DNA from: JAKEFM01 sp035695825
Lineage (GTDB): Bacteria > Planctomycetota > UBA1135 > JAKEFM01
Direction: 5' to 3'
Length of the DNA stretch: 64,000 nucleotides
Assembly: GCA_035695825.1 (NCBI GenBank)
Contig: DASRRH010000001.1
Span: 1-64,000 of the forward strand
The notes under the pieces are model-generated. The model searched no databases and was not told where the DNA came from. It saw only the letters and a list, made by a program, of their open reading frames with translations. Positions 16,405 through 24,990 of this stretch are shown here, piece after piece (the stretch's first letter is position 1; every line of letters starts with the position of its first letter). The position numbers were made by a program, and so were the translations under genes.

Positions 16405-17426
16405 GCAGTGCCGTCTCCCTTGCGCGGTTCCATTCCACGGGGCGGCAGGAGGGTCGGGTATTCCTTCTCAAGTTGCTGCATCCAGGCTTCGCGTCCACGT
16501 CTGACAGCTAGGACCGCAGAGGACTCGGAGAAGAGACCGAGTCGGAGGGCCCGGTGGACCGACTCGTCCGACTCGACAATGTTTTCCAGTGCAGCAAGCG
16601 CGGAGCGCGCGAGGCGCAAATCCCCAATGTAGAGTCCGTATAGCGCCAGATTGACGGGCGGAGCGGGGTGGCTGGGCTCTAGGTCGCGGGCGAGTGTCGT
16701 GGACGCGATTGCGCACGCGAAGTCAAGGGTCGAGCCCGAGAGACGCCCGAGGTTCATTAGCCCGACGGCTCTCCAGAACGACGTCGTGGTCTCGTGCGCG
16801 AGCCACTCGAAGAGTCCGCGAGCCTCGGCTGCTCGTCCCGTGGCCTGGCGCTGCGATGCGAGCCAGGAGGTGGCCGACTCGTGCCCCGGCTCCATGCGCA
16901 GCGCCGCCTCAAGGAAGCGCCCTGCGGCCTGCACCATTGCCTCGGGGTCCGCGGGTTCCGTAAGGCGCAGCAGCTCTCCTTCGACGAGCCACGCGGGGGG
17001 AGCCCCGGCCAGCCTCCCTGCGCCTTCAAACGTCTCCTTCGCCCGCGCCCGAAGCGTCTGCGGCTGGCCCGGAGGCTTGAGTGCCACGATCTTGAGGCGC
17101 TCCCCCGAGGACTCGTACACGTAGGCCTTCCCCACCTCGTAAAAGAGCTCGGCCAGCGCCCGGCGGTGCTCGTCGAGGGCGCTTCGGACGAGGCGCTCGA
17201 AGTCGCGGACGTAGGAGCGAGGCTCGACTGCGTCGACCGCGGCACGCGCCGCGGCCGCCCCCGCGACGACCTCGCGGGCGACGACGAGGAGTGCGCCGCA
17301 GCCCGCGCAGGACCGAGCGTGGGCCGCGAGCTCCTCCCGTTCCATCCCCCCCCCGGGCTCGAGGAGACGGCGCAACGCGAGCGCCACCCGCTCGCACGCG
17401 TCCGGTTCGATGCGCCGCCCGATCAC
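16401..17426 (-). CDS. Putative anti-sigma factor: zinc-binding N-terminus and TPR-like helical C-terminus
   Basis: 341 residues. His36-x3-Cys40-x2-Cys43 (HARSCAGC) matches the zinc anti-sigma motif, and the gene directly follows a sigma-factor gene with a GTGA overlap. After a helical linker, residues 120-330 look like irregular tetratricopeptide repeats (for example LASQRQATGRAAEARGLFEW and NLALYGLYIGDLRLARSALA). No transmembrane segment is visible, unlike most zinc anti-sigma factors, so signal input would be cytosolic or through a partner. The start is GTG; no in-frame alternative keeps the motif and the overlap. It overlaps the 48-residue peptide gene by four bases. Confidence 0.75.
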   Translation of the reverse strand: MIGRRIEPDACERVALALRRLLEPGGGMEREELAAHARSCAGCGALLVVAREVVAGAAAARAAVDAVEPRSYVRDFERLVRSALDEHRRALAELFYEVGKAYVYESSGERLKIVALKPPGQPQTLRARAKETFEGAGRLAGAPPAWLVEGELLRLTEPADPEAMVQAAGRFLEAALRMEPGHESATSWLASQRQATGRAAEARGLFEWLAHETTTSFWRAVGLMNLGRLSGSTLDFACAIASTTLARDLEPSHPAPPVNLALYGLYIGDLRLARSALAALENIVESDESVHRALRLGLFSESSAVLAVRRGREAWMQQLEKEYPTLLPPRGMEPRKGDGTA

Positions 17427-18094
17427 GCCGTTCCCTCCGGCCGCACCGTACGGCGGTGGATCTCGCGGAGGGCTTCGCGGATGGTACGTGCCACGAAGAC
17501 CTTCGTCTCCCCCGTTTCCTCGGCGATGCGCTCGGGGGGGAAGTCCTGGAAGAGGAAGGCGAGGAGGACCCGTCGTTTCTCGGCGGGGGAGTGGTTGAGG
17601 ACGCGGATCGCCTCCGCCGCCCACCTCCGCTGCGAGGAGGTGAACTCCCGGCCCGGGGGCGTCTCGGGCAGCGCCCCGAAGCGCCCCTCGTTCACGGCCT
17701 CCTCGAGCGCCTCGGCCATCCGGTCGTCGAGGAAGGTCCCGACGTCGAGCCCCTCGCGGTAGAGACGCCGCTCCCGCCAGGCGCGCGAGAGGGCGTCGGC
17801 GGCGATCTCGGAGGGATGGAGGAAGTAGGAGTCCCGGACGACCCGGGCGCGGGCGCGGTCCTCGAGGCGCTCGAACTGGAGAACACCGAGGCACTGGAAG
17901 GCCTCCCGATCCGGGAGGTCTCCCGCGGCGAGGAGTAGCCAGGCCGTCAGCACGTCGGGGTCGACGGGGCTCTCGAAGGCACCGCGGGGCGCCTCCGGGA
18001 ACCGCCGCGCGAGGAAGCGGCCGACGTCCTCGAGGCTGTGCAGGGGCCGGGGATCGGCCCCGCCGCTGGCCGCGCCTCGCGCGGACTCGGTCAC
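17423..18094 (-). CDS. Divergent sigma-70-family (ECF-like) sigma factor
   Basis: 223 residues. The C-terminal part (about 150-215: RRVLLAFLFQDFPPERIAEETGETKVFVARTIREALREIHRR) is a good sigma region 4 helix-turn-helix for -35 recognition. The N-terminal part is helical and should hold region 2, but the usual DAEDLVQE-type core is not recognisable. The GTG start is preceded by GGAGGGAGG at good spacing. It heads the operon anti-sigma, 48-residue peptide, repeat protein, all joined by overlaps or short gaps. A non-sigma helix-turn-helix regulator is possible, but the coupled zinc-motif gene argues for sigma. Confidence 0.75.
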   Translation of the reverse strand: MTESARGAASGGADPRPLHSLEDVGRFLARRFPEAPRGAFESPVDPDVLTAWLLLAAGDLPDREAFQCLGVLQFERLEDRARARVVRDSYFLHPSEIAADALSRAWRERRLYREGLDVGTFLDDRMAEALEEAVNEGRFGALPETPPGREFTSSQRRWAAEAIRVLNHSPAEKRRVLLAFLFQDFPPERIAEETGETKVFVARTIREALREIHRRTVRPEGTA

Positions 18095-18365
18095 GCGCCT
18101 CCCTCCTTCTCTACTTCCCGGCGCGCTTCCCGAGTCGCGCGCGCGGGAGAGGGTGTGGGACGTATCGGCGCTCCCGAGTTTTGTCAAGGCGCGCGCACGT
18201 TTCCGGGGCACGGGGCGTTCCCCGTCGCGTCTGCCCGGCGCGAGCGGGCCGGCGCCGCGCCATGCGAAGGTCGCCTGGGGAAGCTCGGCCCGACGCCGGA
18301 GGAGGCGCCCTTGCCCGGGATCTCGCGGAGGGGTAGGAAGGACGCCGTTCCGGAGGTCCCGAGCC

Positions 18366-18572
18366 ATGAAACCGCTCGAGTTCCGTCGAGTCGGATGCGC
18401 GCTGGCGCTCGCGGAGATTCTCGGGGCCGCCGTGCAGGGCGGGGAGCATGGGCCGGCGAATCCGCGCCTCGAGGGGCGGCGGAGCCGGGGGGGCGAGAGG
18501 GCCCGGAGCGGCGTTCCGACGGTGCGCGTCGGATCTCGGGGTCGACCTCCTCGCCCATGCGCCGTCCGCTGA
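18366..18572 (+). CDS. Possible small protein upstream of the first DUF6259 gene (doubtful)
   Basis: 68 codons starting MKPLEFRRVGCALALAEILG, with GGAGG 10 nt before the ATG and a weakly signal-like N-terminus. The C-terminal half is Arg-rich low-complexity sequence as expected of chance frames at this GC content, and it overlaps the next gene's start by 16 bp. It may be a leader peptide or merely chance. The rest of the region 18095-18365 shows nothing beyond the divergent sigma-gene leader. Confidence 0.25.
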   Translation: MKPLEFRRVGCALALAEILGAAVQGGEHGPANPRLEGRRSRGGERARSGVPTVRVGSRGRPPRPCAVR

Positions 18573-21001
18573 GGGTTCCCTGGGTCCTGGCGATCCCGGC
18601 GCTCCTGCCGGGGCTCGCCCACGGCTCCGTCCAGAACCCGGCTCCGCCGGTCCCCCAGGTGGGCGTCCCGGACGAGGTCACCGCGCTCGTCGCCTCGACC
18701 AAGGCGCTCTCGCCGTCGCCCTTCTCGATCTCGAACGGCCACCTCCGGTTCGAGTTCACGCAGACGGGGAACCAGGTGAGCTTCGACAAGCTCGTGAAGC
18801 TCTCGGGCGGGGTGCATCCCTTCGTCGTCAACACCCCGCCGGGGAGGCTCTGGGAAGTAGGACTCCGCCAGCTCCCGGTCCCGCAGGGGGCGGGCGCGTG
18901 GCCCGTCGTCGCCAAGGTCCACCCGACCGACTGCCTGGGGAAGGTCACCCGGACCACGGCCGTCTCCGGGGCGACGACGACGCTCACGATCCGCTGGAAC
19001 AACTGCCGGCCCGTCGCCACCGACCCGGGCAACTACTTCCACCTGAAGCTCAAGATCGAGGTGACCGCGGGGGACCCGATCAGCCGGTGGAACTTCGAGG
19101 TAGAGAACCACCTGCCCGGCTGGGCGCTCTTCTACGTGAGCCTCCTGCACGGGTTCGCGTCGGAGGCGCAGGACACCTACCTCGTCGTCCCCTCGACGGG
19201 GAGGCTCGTCCGCAATCCCCAGTCGAGCCTCGCCCCCAATCCGACGGGGAGCGCTGGATATGGGGTCCCCTTCACGAACTGGCAGCACTTCCAGCTCTTC
19301 CCCTACTACACGGCGGACGGGAACGGGGTCTACTACGCGACCCAGGACGGGAAGGCGACGTACACGAAGTTCACCAACCTCTTCGGGTACGGCAACCGCT
19401 ACGAGGTGCAGAGCGCCTACTACCCGGAGAACTCGAGCGTCTCGACGGACGGGACGACCTACGCGACCCCCTATCCGATCGCGTACGGCGTCTTCGGGGG
19501 GGACTGGTACGACGCGGCGCAGATCTACCGGACGTGGGCGGAGACGCAGACGATCCTCGAGAAGGGGAAGCTGATCGGGAGGACGGACGTGCCCACGTGG
19601 GCGAAGGAGCTGATGCTGACGAACGCGGGGACCGTCCCACCAGGGCTCCCCGACCCGGCGGTCGTGAGCGCGAACGTCGCCGAGTGGGTCGGCGTCAAGG
19701 ATTACCAGGGCCTCCAGAACGAGGACTACTTCCTCTTCTATTTCAATTGGTACGAGCCGGCTTCGCTCGGCTACTACCAGCCCCTGCCGGGCGTCGAGGA
19801 CCTGTTCCTGGCCCTGCGGAACCAGAACATCTTCGTCGGGGGAAGGAACCTGAGTTTCACCTACGCCCCGACGGCCCCCGCCTCCCCCTGCGGGAGCGCG
19901 CTCCCGAACGCGGGGACGCTGGTGAACGGGACGCTCGACCCGTTCGACCCAAACGGCGGGACCCACGTCAACCCCTTCACCTCCTTCGCCCTGTGCTACC
20001 TCCTCGACTTCGTCCAGGCCCGCCTGCTGCCGGCGCACGCGGTCCACTTCTTCTACGACAACCCCTACTTCACGGACGTGTCGTACGACCTGGCCCACGG
20101 CAACCCCCTCGGGCAGGGGGGGAGCTGGCTCTACGACCGGGTGGTCTGGATCATGCAGCAGGTGAGGATCGCGGCCCGGGCGACCGAGCCGCGGTTCGTC
20201 GCCACGCACGAGGCCTCTTTCGAGGGGTACATCCGGGCCTGCGACGCGACGGGGTCGGCCTATGCCTTCCTCCCCCCGCTCTTCGTCAACCCCTCGAACG
20301 TCGCCGACGAGACGAGGATCCCGCTCCAGTCGACCCTCTACCACGACTACTCGACCCTCCTCGGCGCGAACGAGCTCGCGGACTACGTGAACCTGGCGGG
20401 GGGGTACACGAACTTCGGGGACATCGACTTCGTCCTGGCGTACGGGTTCAACGAGGGGAGGCGGCTGAACACGGTGGAGCCCTTCCTGCCCTACGGCTAC
20501 GCCAACCACGAGCTGCTCGACCCGGGCTCGCCCCTCGCCCCCTTCCCCGCGCTCGCGCGGACGATCGTCGACCACACGACGTTCCTGAAGAAGCTCGTCG
20601 AGGCGAAGATGGCGGCCTCCGGGAGGAAGTACCTGATCTACGGCCAGCGTCTCCGGCCGCTCGACATCGCGGGCCTCGCCTCGGTGACGAAGTCCTTCAA
20701 TCCGATCCTCGGCGCCCCGGGCTCGACCTACCCGATCGTCGCGCCCGAGGTCCTCTCCTCCGTCTGGAAGGCCAACGACGGGACCGGGGACGTCGGGATC
20801 GTCTTCACGAACTACGACGGCGCGCCGGCGACGTTCACGCTGGACCTCGATGCGGGTGAGTACGGGCTCGACCCCTCGGCGGCGCACACCTTCACGCTGC
20901 TCCATCCCGCTCCGAGCACCCTCCTCCAGACGTTCACCGGGACGCTCTCGGCCTCGATCACGGTCCCGGCGAAGTCGGTGCGGATCTACGAGATCGACTG
21001 A
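18557..21001 (+). CDS. Exported DUF6259-type glycosidase-like protein (copy 1)
   Basis: 814 residues. After a signal peptide (MRRPLRVPWVLAIPALLPGLAHG) comes an N-terminal beta-sandwich region (FSISNGHLRFEFTQTGNQ, then LWEVGLRQLPVP), then FGGDWYDAAQIYRTWAE, which I associate with DUF6259 proteins related to TIM-barrel glycoside hydrolases. The barrel-like part contains FFYDNPYFTDVSYD, HEAS and STLYHDY, good places for acidic catalytic residues. A beta domain ending in VPAKSVRIYEID closes the protein. A carbohydrate-active role outside the cytoplasm is likely; the sugar is unknown. It is paralogous over its full length to the next gene, 40 bp downstream. Confidence 0.8.
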   Translation: MRRPLRVPWVLAIPALLPGLAHGSVQNPAPPVPQVGVPDEVTALVASTKALSPSPFSISNGHLRFEFTQTGNQVSFDKLVKLSGGVHPFVVNTPPGRLWEVGLRQLPVPQGAGAWPVVAKVHPTDCLGKVTRTTAVSGATTTLTIRWNNCRPVATDPGNYFHLKLKIEVTAGDPISRWNFEVENHLPGWALFYVSLLHGFASEAQDTYLVVPSTGRLVRNPQSSLAPNPTGSAGYGVPFTNWQHFQLFPYYTADGNGVYYATQDGKATYTKFTNLFGYGNRYEVQSAYYPENSSVSTDGTTYATPYPIAYGVFGGDWYDAAQIYRTWAETQTILEKGKLIGRTDVPTWAKELMLTNAGTVPPGLPDPAVVSANVAEWVGVKDYQGLQNEDYFLFYFNWYEPASLGYYQPLPGVEDLFLALRNQNIFVGGRNLSFTYAPTAPASPCGSALPNAGTLVNGTLDPFDPNGGTHVNPFTSFALCYLLDFVQARLLPAHAVHFFYDNPYFTDVSYDLAHGNPLGQGGSWLYDRVVWIMQQVRIAARATEPRFVATHEASFEGYIRACDATGSAYAFLPPLFVNPSNVADETRIPLQSTLYHDYSTLLGANELADYVNLAGGYTNFGDIDFVLAYGFNEGRRLNTVEPFLPYGYANHELLDPGSPLAPFPALARTIVDHTTFLKKLVEAKMAASGRKYLIYGQRLRPLDIAGLASVTKSFNPILGAPGSTYPIVAPEVLSSVWKANDGTGDVGIVFTNYDGAPATFTLDLDAGEYGLDPSAAHTFTLLHPAPSTLLQTFTGTLSASITVPAKSVRIYEID

Positions 21002-21010
21002 TCTGCCCCG

Positions 21011-21030
21011 GGGAGGGCGGAAGCCCTCCC
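21011..21030 (+). repeat. Perfect hairpin between the two DUF6259 genes
   Basis: GGGAGGGC-GGAA-GCCCTCCC forms an 8-bp stem closed by a GGAA (GNRA-type) tetraloop in the 39-bp gap, 10 nt before the second ATG. There is no T-run, so an intrinsic terminator is unlikely. It could block a 3' exonuclease or tune expression of the downstream copy. It may also hide the second gene's ribosome-binding region. Confidence 0.7.
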
Positions 21031-21040
21031 ATCCCGAACC

Positions 21041-23467
21041 ATGAGAATCCTCCTCCGGCTCCTCGCGTTCGCCGTCCTCCCGGCGGGCCCGCTCCTCGCC
21101 CAGAACCCTCCGCCGGCGGCCTCCCCCCCCGACGTCGCCCCGCCGGCCATGCTCCCCGCCTCGCCGAAGGCCAACGCGCCGGACCCCTTCTCGATCGGGA
21201 ACGCCCAGCTCCGGTTCGAGTTCACGCAGACGGGGGACGAGGTGAGCTTCGACAAGCTGATGAAGCTCACGGGCGGAGTTCATTCCTTCGTCGTCGACAC
21301 GCCGCCCGGGAGACTCTGGGAGGTCGGCCTCCGCCAGCTCCCGGTCCCGCAGGGAGCGGGGGTCTGGCCGGTCGTCGCCAAGGTGCGCCCCTCCGATTGC
21401 CACGGGAAGGTCTCCCGGACGACCTTCACCGTGGGCGCGACGACGAGGCTCACGATCCGGTGGGACGACTGCCGGCCCGTCGCGGGCGACCCGAGCAACA
21501 CCTTCAACCTGCTCCTCAAGATCGAGATCAAGGCGGGGAGCCCGATCGCACTTTGGAACTTCCAGGTCGAGAACCACCTCCCCGGCTGGGCGCTCTACTA
21601 CGTGAGCCTCCTCCACGGGTTCGCGTCGGAGCCGCAGCACACCTACCTGGTCGTGCCTGCCACGGGAAGGCTCATCCGCGATCCCCAGTCGTCGATGGCG
21701 CCCAACCCGACGGGGAGCGCCGGGTACGGGCCTCCCTTCACGAACTGGCAGCACTTCCAGCTCTTCCCCTACTACACGGCGGACGGCCACGGGGTCTACT
21801 ACGCGACCCACGACGGGAAGGCGACGTACGCGAAGTTCACCAACCTCTTCGGGTACGGCAACCGCTACGAGGTGCAGACGGCGTACTACCCCGAGAACTC
21901 GAGCGTCTCGACGGTCGGGACGACGTACGCGACCCCCTACCCGATCGCGTTCGGCGTCTTCGGGGGGGACTGGTACGACGCGGCGCAGATCTACCGCTCG
22001 TGGGCGGAGAACCACGCGATCCTCGAGAAGGGGAAGCTGATCTCGAGGGCGGACGTTCCGCAGTGGTTCAAGGACCTCACGGTGACGAGCTTCGGCTACC
22101 TCCCCCAGCCGCTCACCGACCCGGCGGCCGTCGCCAACTACGTCAACGATTGGGTCGACGTCCGGAGCTACCAGGGCCTGCAGGGAGAGGACTACTACCT
22201 GTTCCAGGAGCCTTGGTACGAGCCCTCCTCCCTCGGCTACTACCAACCCCTCCCCGGGATCGATGCCCTCTTCCTGGCGCTCCGGAACCAGGGGATCTAC
22301 GTCGGCGGCCGGACTCTGAGCTTCACGTACTCCCAGACGGCGCCCCCGTCGCCTTGCGGCAGCGCCCAGGCGAACGTCGCGACGCTGGTGAACGGCACGT
22401 ACGACCCCTTCGACCCGACCGGGGGGTACCACGTCAACCCGTTCACGACCTTCGCCCAGTGCTACCTCGAGGACTTCGTCCTGAACCGGCTGCTCCCGAC
22501 CCACGCGGTCCACTTCTTCTACGACAATCCCTACTTCACGGACGTCTCGTACGACCCGTCGCACGGGAACCCCCTCGGCCAGGGGGGGAGTTGGATCTAC
22601 GATCGCGTCGCCACGATCATGGAGCAGGTGAGGACCGTGGCCCGGACGGTCGAGCCGCGCTTCGTGACCACCCACGAGGCCTCCGCCGAGACGTACATCC
22701 GGGTCTCCGACAGCACGGGGTCGGGCTACACCTTCTTTCCCCCCTTCTTCGTGAGCCCGGGGAACGCCGCCGACGAGACGAGGATCCCGCTGCAGTCGAC
22801 CCTCTACCACGACTACGCGATCCTCGCCGCGGCGAACGAGATCGCCGACTACTACAGCCTGGCGGGGGTCTTCACGAACTTCGAGGACCTCAACTTCGCC
22901 CTCGCGTACGGCTTCGACGAAGGGAGGCAGTTGAACACGGTCGAGCCGTTCCTCCCCGTCGGCTTTGCCAACCACGAGCTCCTCGACCCCGCCTCGCCCC
23001 TCGGGACCACCCAGCCGACCCTGGCCCAGGCGATCGTCGACTACACGGTCTTCCTGAACGCGGTCATCCAGGTGAAGAAGTCGGCCTACGGGAAGAAGTA
23101 CCTGACCTACGGGCAGCGCCTCCGGTCGCTCGCGCTTCCGACTCTCGGCACGGTGACGAAGACGTTCAATCCGATCTTCGCCGGGGGCGCGACCTACACG
23201 ATCACCGCGTCCGAGGTCCTCCATTCCGTTTGGAAGGCGAACGACGGGACCGGCGACGTCGGGATCGTGCTCACGAACTACAACCCCTCGCCGGTGACCT
23301 TTACCCTCGGCTTCGACTCTTCCACCTTCGGGTTGGATCCGCTGGCCACCCATACGCTGACGCTCCTCGATCCGGCCGGGGGCACCCTGATCCAGACCTT
23401 CGCCGGGAGCTTCTCGATCCCGATCACGATCCCGGCGAAGTCGGTGCGGGTCTACGAGGTCGACTAG
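21041..23467 (+). CDS. Exported DUF6259-type glycosidase-like protein (copy 2)
   Basis: 808 residues with its own signal peptide (MRILLRLLAFAVLPAGPLLA). It aligns end to end with the preceding protein without large gaps, sharing WQHFQLFPYYTADG, KFTNLFGYGNRYEVQ, FGVFGGDWYDAAQIYRSWAE, FFYDNPYFTDVSYD and the closing IPAKSVRVYEVD. Divergence is concentrated in loops of the barrel region, which suggests tandem duplication followed by a change in specificity. Conserved acidic candidates are shared. Start at the ATG directly after the hairpin; no strong Shine-Dalgarno is visible. Confidence 0.8.
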   Translation: MRILLRLLAFAVLPAGPLLAQNPPPAASPPDVAPPAMLPASPKANAPDPFSIGNAQLRFEFTQTGDEVSFDKLMKLTGGVHSFVVDTPPGRLWEVGLRQLPVPQGAGVWPVVAKVRPSDCHGKVSRTTFTVGATTRLTIRWDDCRPVAGDPSNTFNLLLKIEIKAGSPIALWNFQVENHLPGWALYYVSLLHGFASEPQHTYLVVPATGRLIRDPQSSMAPNPTGSAGYGPPFTNWQHFQLFPYYTADGHGVYYATHDGKATYAKFTNLFGYGNRYEVQTAYYPENSSVSTVGTTYATPYPIAFGVFGGDWYDAAQIYRSWAENHAILEKGKLISRADVPQWFKDLTVTSFGYLPQPLTDPAAVANYVNDWVDVRSYQGLQGEDYYLFQEPWYEPSSLGYYQPLPGIDALFLALRNQGIYVGGRTLSFTYSQTAPPSPCGSAQANVATLVNGTYDPFDPTGGYHVNPFTTFAQCYLEDFVLNRLLPTHAVHFFYDNPYFTDVSYDPSHGNPLGQGGSWIYDRVATIMEQVRTVARTVEPRFVTTHEASAETYIRVSDSTGSGYTFFPPFFVSPGNAADETRIPLQSTLYHDYAILAAANEIADYYSLAGVFTNFEDLNFALAYGFDEGRQLNTVEPFLPVGFANHELLDPASPLGTTQPTLAQAIVDYTVFLNAVIQVKKSAYGKKYLTYGQRLRSLALPTLGTVTKTFNPIFAGGATYTITASEVLHSVWKANDGTGDVGIVLTNYNPSPVTFTLGFDSSTFGLDPLATHTLTLLDPAGGTLIQTFAGSFSIPITIPAKSVRVYEVD

Positions 23468-23513
23468 GGCGGATCGAGAGCGTTCCCGCCGACGTGGCGT
23501 GGACGACGCAACG

Positions 23514-23864
23514 ATGAAAGTGAGCGCCATCGAGTTCTTTCGGGACGGTGGAACGATCCAGTTCACGATCGAGGAGGACGCCTCGTTCTCCGGGCGCTAT
23601 CGGCTCCAGACCCCCTTCCGCGGGGAGCCGAGGCCGCTCTTCCGGGGCGAGCGAAAGCTCCCCGGCGGGGGCCGGGAGGAGAAGGCGCTGCTGGCGGCCC
23701 TGCGCGGCTGGTTCGCGGAAGCGGTCTCGGCCGAGCTCGCGGAGGCTTTGGGCCGCCTGGACGCGCTTCATCTTTGGCAGGACCTCTCCGAGGACCTGCA
23801 CGCCGCGGTCCCGTTCCACAGGATGAAGACCGTCATCGAGTGCATCGAGGCGAGAGCGTCCTGA
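23514..23864 (+). CDS. Hypothetical 116-residue protein
   Basis: Cytosolic-looking protein: an N-terminal beta hairpin (VSAIEFFRDGGTIQFTIEED and YRLQTPFRG) followed by helices (EKALLAALRGWFAEAVSAELAEALGRLDAL and MKTVIECIEARA). Codon use fits the host. ATG 23514 (MKVSAIEFF) is chosen; a GTG at 23499 would add five residues. It follows the DUF6259 pair by 46 bp and may be co-transcribed. Family not recognised. Confidence 0.6.
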   Translation: MKVSAIEFFRDGGTIQFTIEEDASFSGRYRLQTPFRGEPRPLFRGERKLPGGGREEKALLAALRGWFAEAVSAELAEALGRLDALHLWQDLSEDLHAAVPFHRMKTVIECIEARAS

Positions 23865-23886
23865 CCCGGCGCGGCGGAGGAGAGTC

Positions 23887-24111
23887 GTGAAGCCGGGTCC
23901 GCATCCGATTCGCTGGTGGCTCGTCGTTCTGACCGGAGGGGTCATGACGGCGTGCCTCCCAGGGCTCAAGGCTCTCGCCGTGTCTTGGCCCGTCCAAGCA
24001 GTCGTCCTCTGGCTCGTGGTCATGGCCTCGACGGTTCTGGAGCTGCATTTGCGCCGCAAGGAGGCGACCCAACGGGCCGGAGCGGCGGACGGCGCCGAGC
24101 GCCCCCTCTGA
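23887..24111 (+). CDS. Small membrane protein, two transmembrane segments
   Basis: 74 residues: two hydrophobic spans (about 9-27 and 33-50; WWLVVLTGGVMTACLPGL and VQAVVLWLVVMASTVLEL) and a charged tail. The GTG start is preceded by GGAGGAG at good spacing. It lies 22 bp after the 116-residue gene in the same direction. Function unknown. Confidence 0.55.
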   Translation: MKPGPHPIRWWLVVLTGGVMTACLPGLKALAVSWPVQAVVLWLVVMASTVLELHLRRKEATQRAGAADGAERPL

Positions 24112-24119
24112 GCGGAAGA

Positions 24120-24133
24120 GACGGTCGACCGTC
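24120..24133. repeat. 14-bp perfect palindrome between convergent genes
   Basis: GACGGTCGACCGTC is fully symmetric and lies just past the stop codon of the small membrane protein gene, in the 175-bp gap before the converging lipoprotein gene. No T-run follows. It could contribute to bidirectional termination or bind a protein; nothing else is seen in the gap. Confidence 0.4.
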
Positions 24134-24286
24134 GCCCATCACGGGCTCGCCCCGCTCGAACCGATGGGGAGCGCCCTGATCCGGACCTCGACCGGCAGCC
24201 TCTCGAGCCCGATTCGGCGACGAAGCGTTCGCGAGAGTCGAGGGGATGACGCTATGCCGGAACGAATGGTTCGAGGAGCGCGCCCC

Positions 24287-24742
24287 TCACTCGTTCGGCG
24301 TCGGACTCGAATGCGTCTTGATGCACTGCCAGCGGCCGTCCCTGCGAACCCAGACGTCCGTGTAGCGCCATCGCTTCGTGAAGGGCTCCCCCTTGTTGCG
24401 TCCCTTCACGGTATCGAGGCCCGTCACGATGGCCATGTCTCCGTAGACCTCCACCTGGACGTCCCCGCTCACGGCGGATTCGATCGCGTTCTCCGCGGAT
24501 CTCGATCGCACGGAATCGAGGAAGGGGGCCTTCGCGGGACCGCCGACGAAGGTGAACTCGTCCGCGAGGATGCGGTGGAGGACATCCGCGTCCCCCTTTG
24601 CGGTCGCGTCATCCCAGGCGCGAACGAGGCGGCGCAGCTCGTCCTCGGCATGGATGTCGTAGGTCCTCTCCATGCCTCGGGGCTGCCGGGAGAGAAGGCA
24701 CGACGAGGCGAGGAGCGCGAAGAGGAGGAGGAGGACGCGCAT
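24287..24742 (-). CDS. NTF2-like (DUF4440/SnoaL-type) lipoprotein
   Basis: 151 residues. The N-terminus MRVLLLLFALLASSC gives a lipobox (LASSC), so the mature protein should be lipid-anchored outside the cytoplasm. The remainder is one NTF2-like domain: AEDELRRLVRAWDDATAKGD, LADEFTFVGGPA, then VQVEVYGDMAIVTGL and WRYTDVWVRRDGRWQCIKTH. In this family the cone-shaped pocket binds small molecules or has lost activity, so no reaction is assigned. It probably has its own promoter in the 248-bp gap upstream. Confidence 0.85.
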   Translation of the reverse strand: MRVLLLLFALLASSCLLSRQPRGMERTYDIHAEDELRRLVRAWDDATAKGDADVLHRILADEFTFVGGPAKAPFLDSVRSRSAENAIESAVSGDVQVEVYGDMAIVTGLDTVKGRNKGEPFTKRWRYTDVWVRRDGRWQCIKTHSSPTPNE

Positions 24743-24789
24743 GGTGGGATCGTGGGGTTTGGGGGTCATCCGGAGATTCCGTGGGTGAC

Positions 24790-24853
24790 CCCGCCGGAAG
24801 GGCTCACCCGGCGGGCGAGCCACGATGGCCGGTGGGGCGACCCACGTGGGTCG
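24790..24853. repeat. Two inverted repeats in the gap between minus-strand genes
   Basis: CCCGCCGG..CCGGCGGG (24790-24815) is an 8-bp stem with a 10-nt loop, and CGACCCACGTGGGTCG (24838-24853) is a perfect 16-bp palindrome. Both lie downstream of the adhesin-like gene and upstream of the lipoprotein gene. The first could terminate transcription from 24991; the second looks like a protein-binding palindrome. Assignments are inferred. Confidence 0.45.
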
Positions 24854-24990
24854 GTTTCGCGAGGTGCGCCGATCCCATGTCCATCCGGCGCAAGGAGTCC
24901 CTTCGCCCTGAAGCCGGGGCCCTCTCCGGGACGGGGGCCCCGGCGGAAGGGCAGGGACTACGCACGCAGAAGTCCGAGCGACCGAAGCTT

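Noticed and set aside
18448..20859. Long plus-strand frame over the first DUF6259 gene
   Set aside because: Out-of-frame shadow; Arg/Gly/Pro-rich, no signal peptide or motif.
18100..23566. Minus-strand extension of the sigma-factor frame to over 2,000 codons
   Set aside because: It is antisense to the DUF6259 pair; the sigma gene starts at 18094 with a ribosome-binding site.
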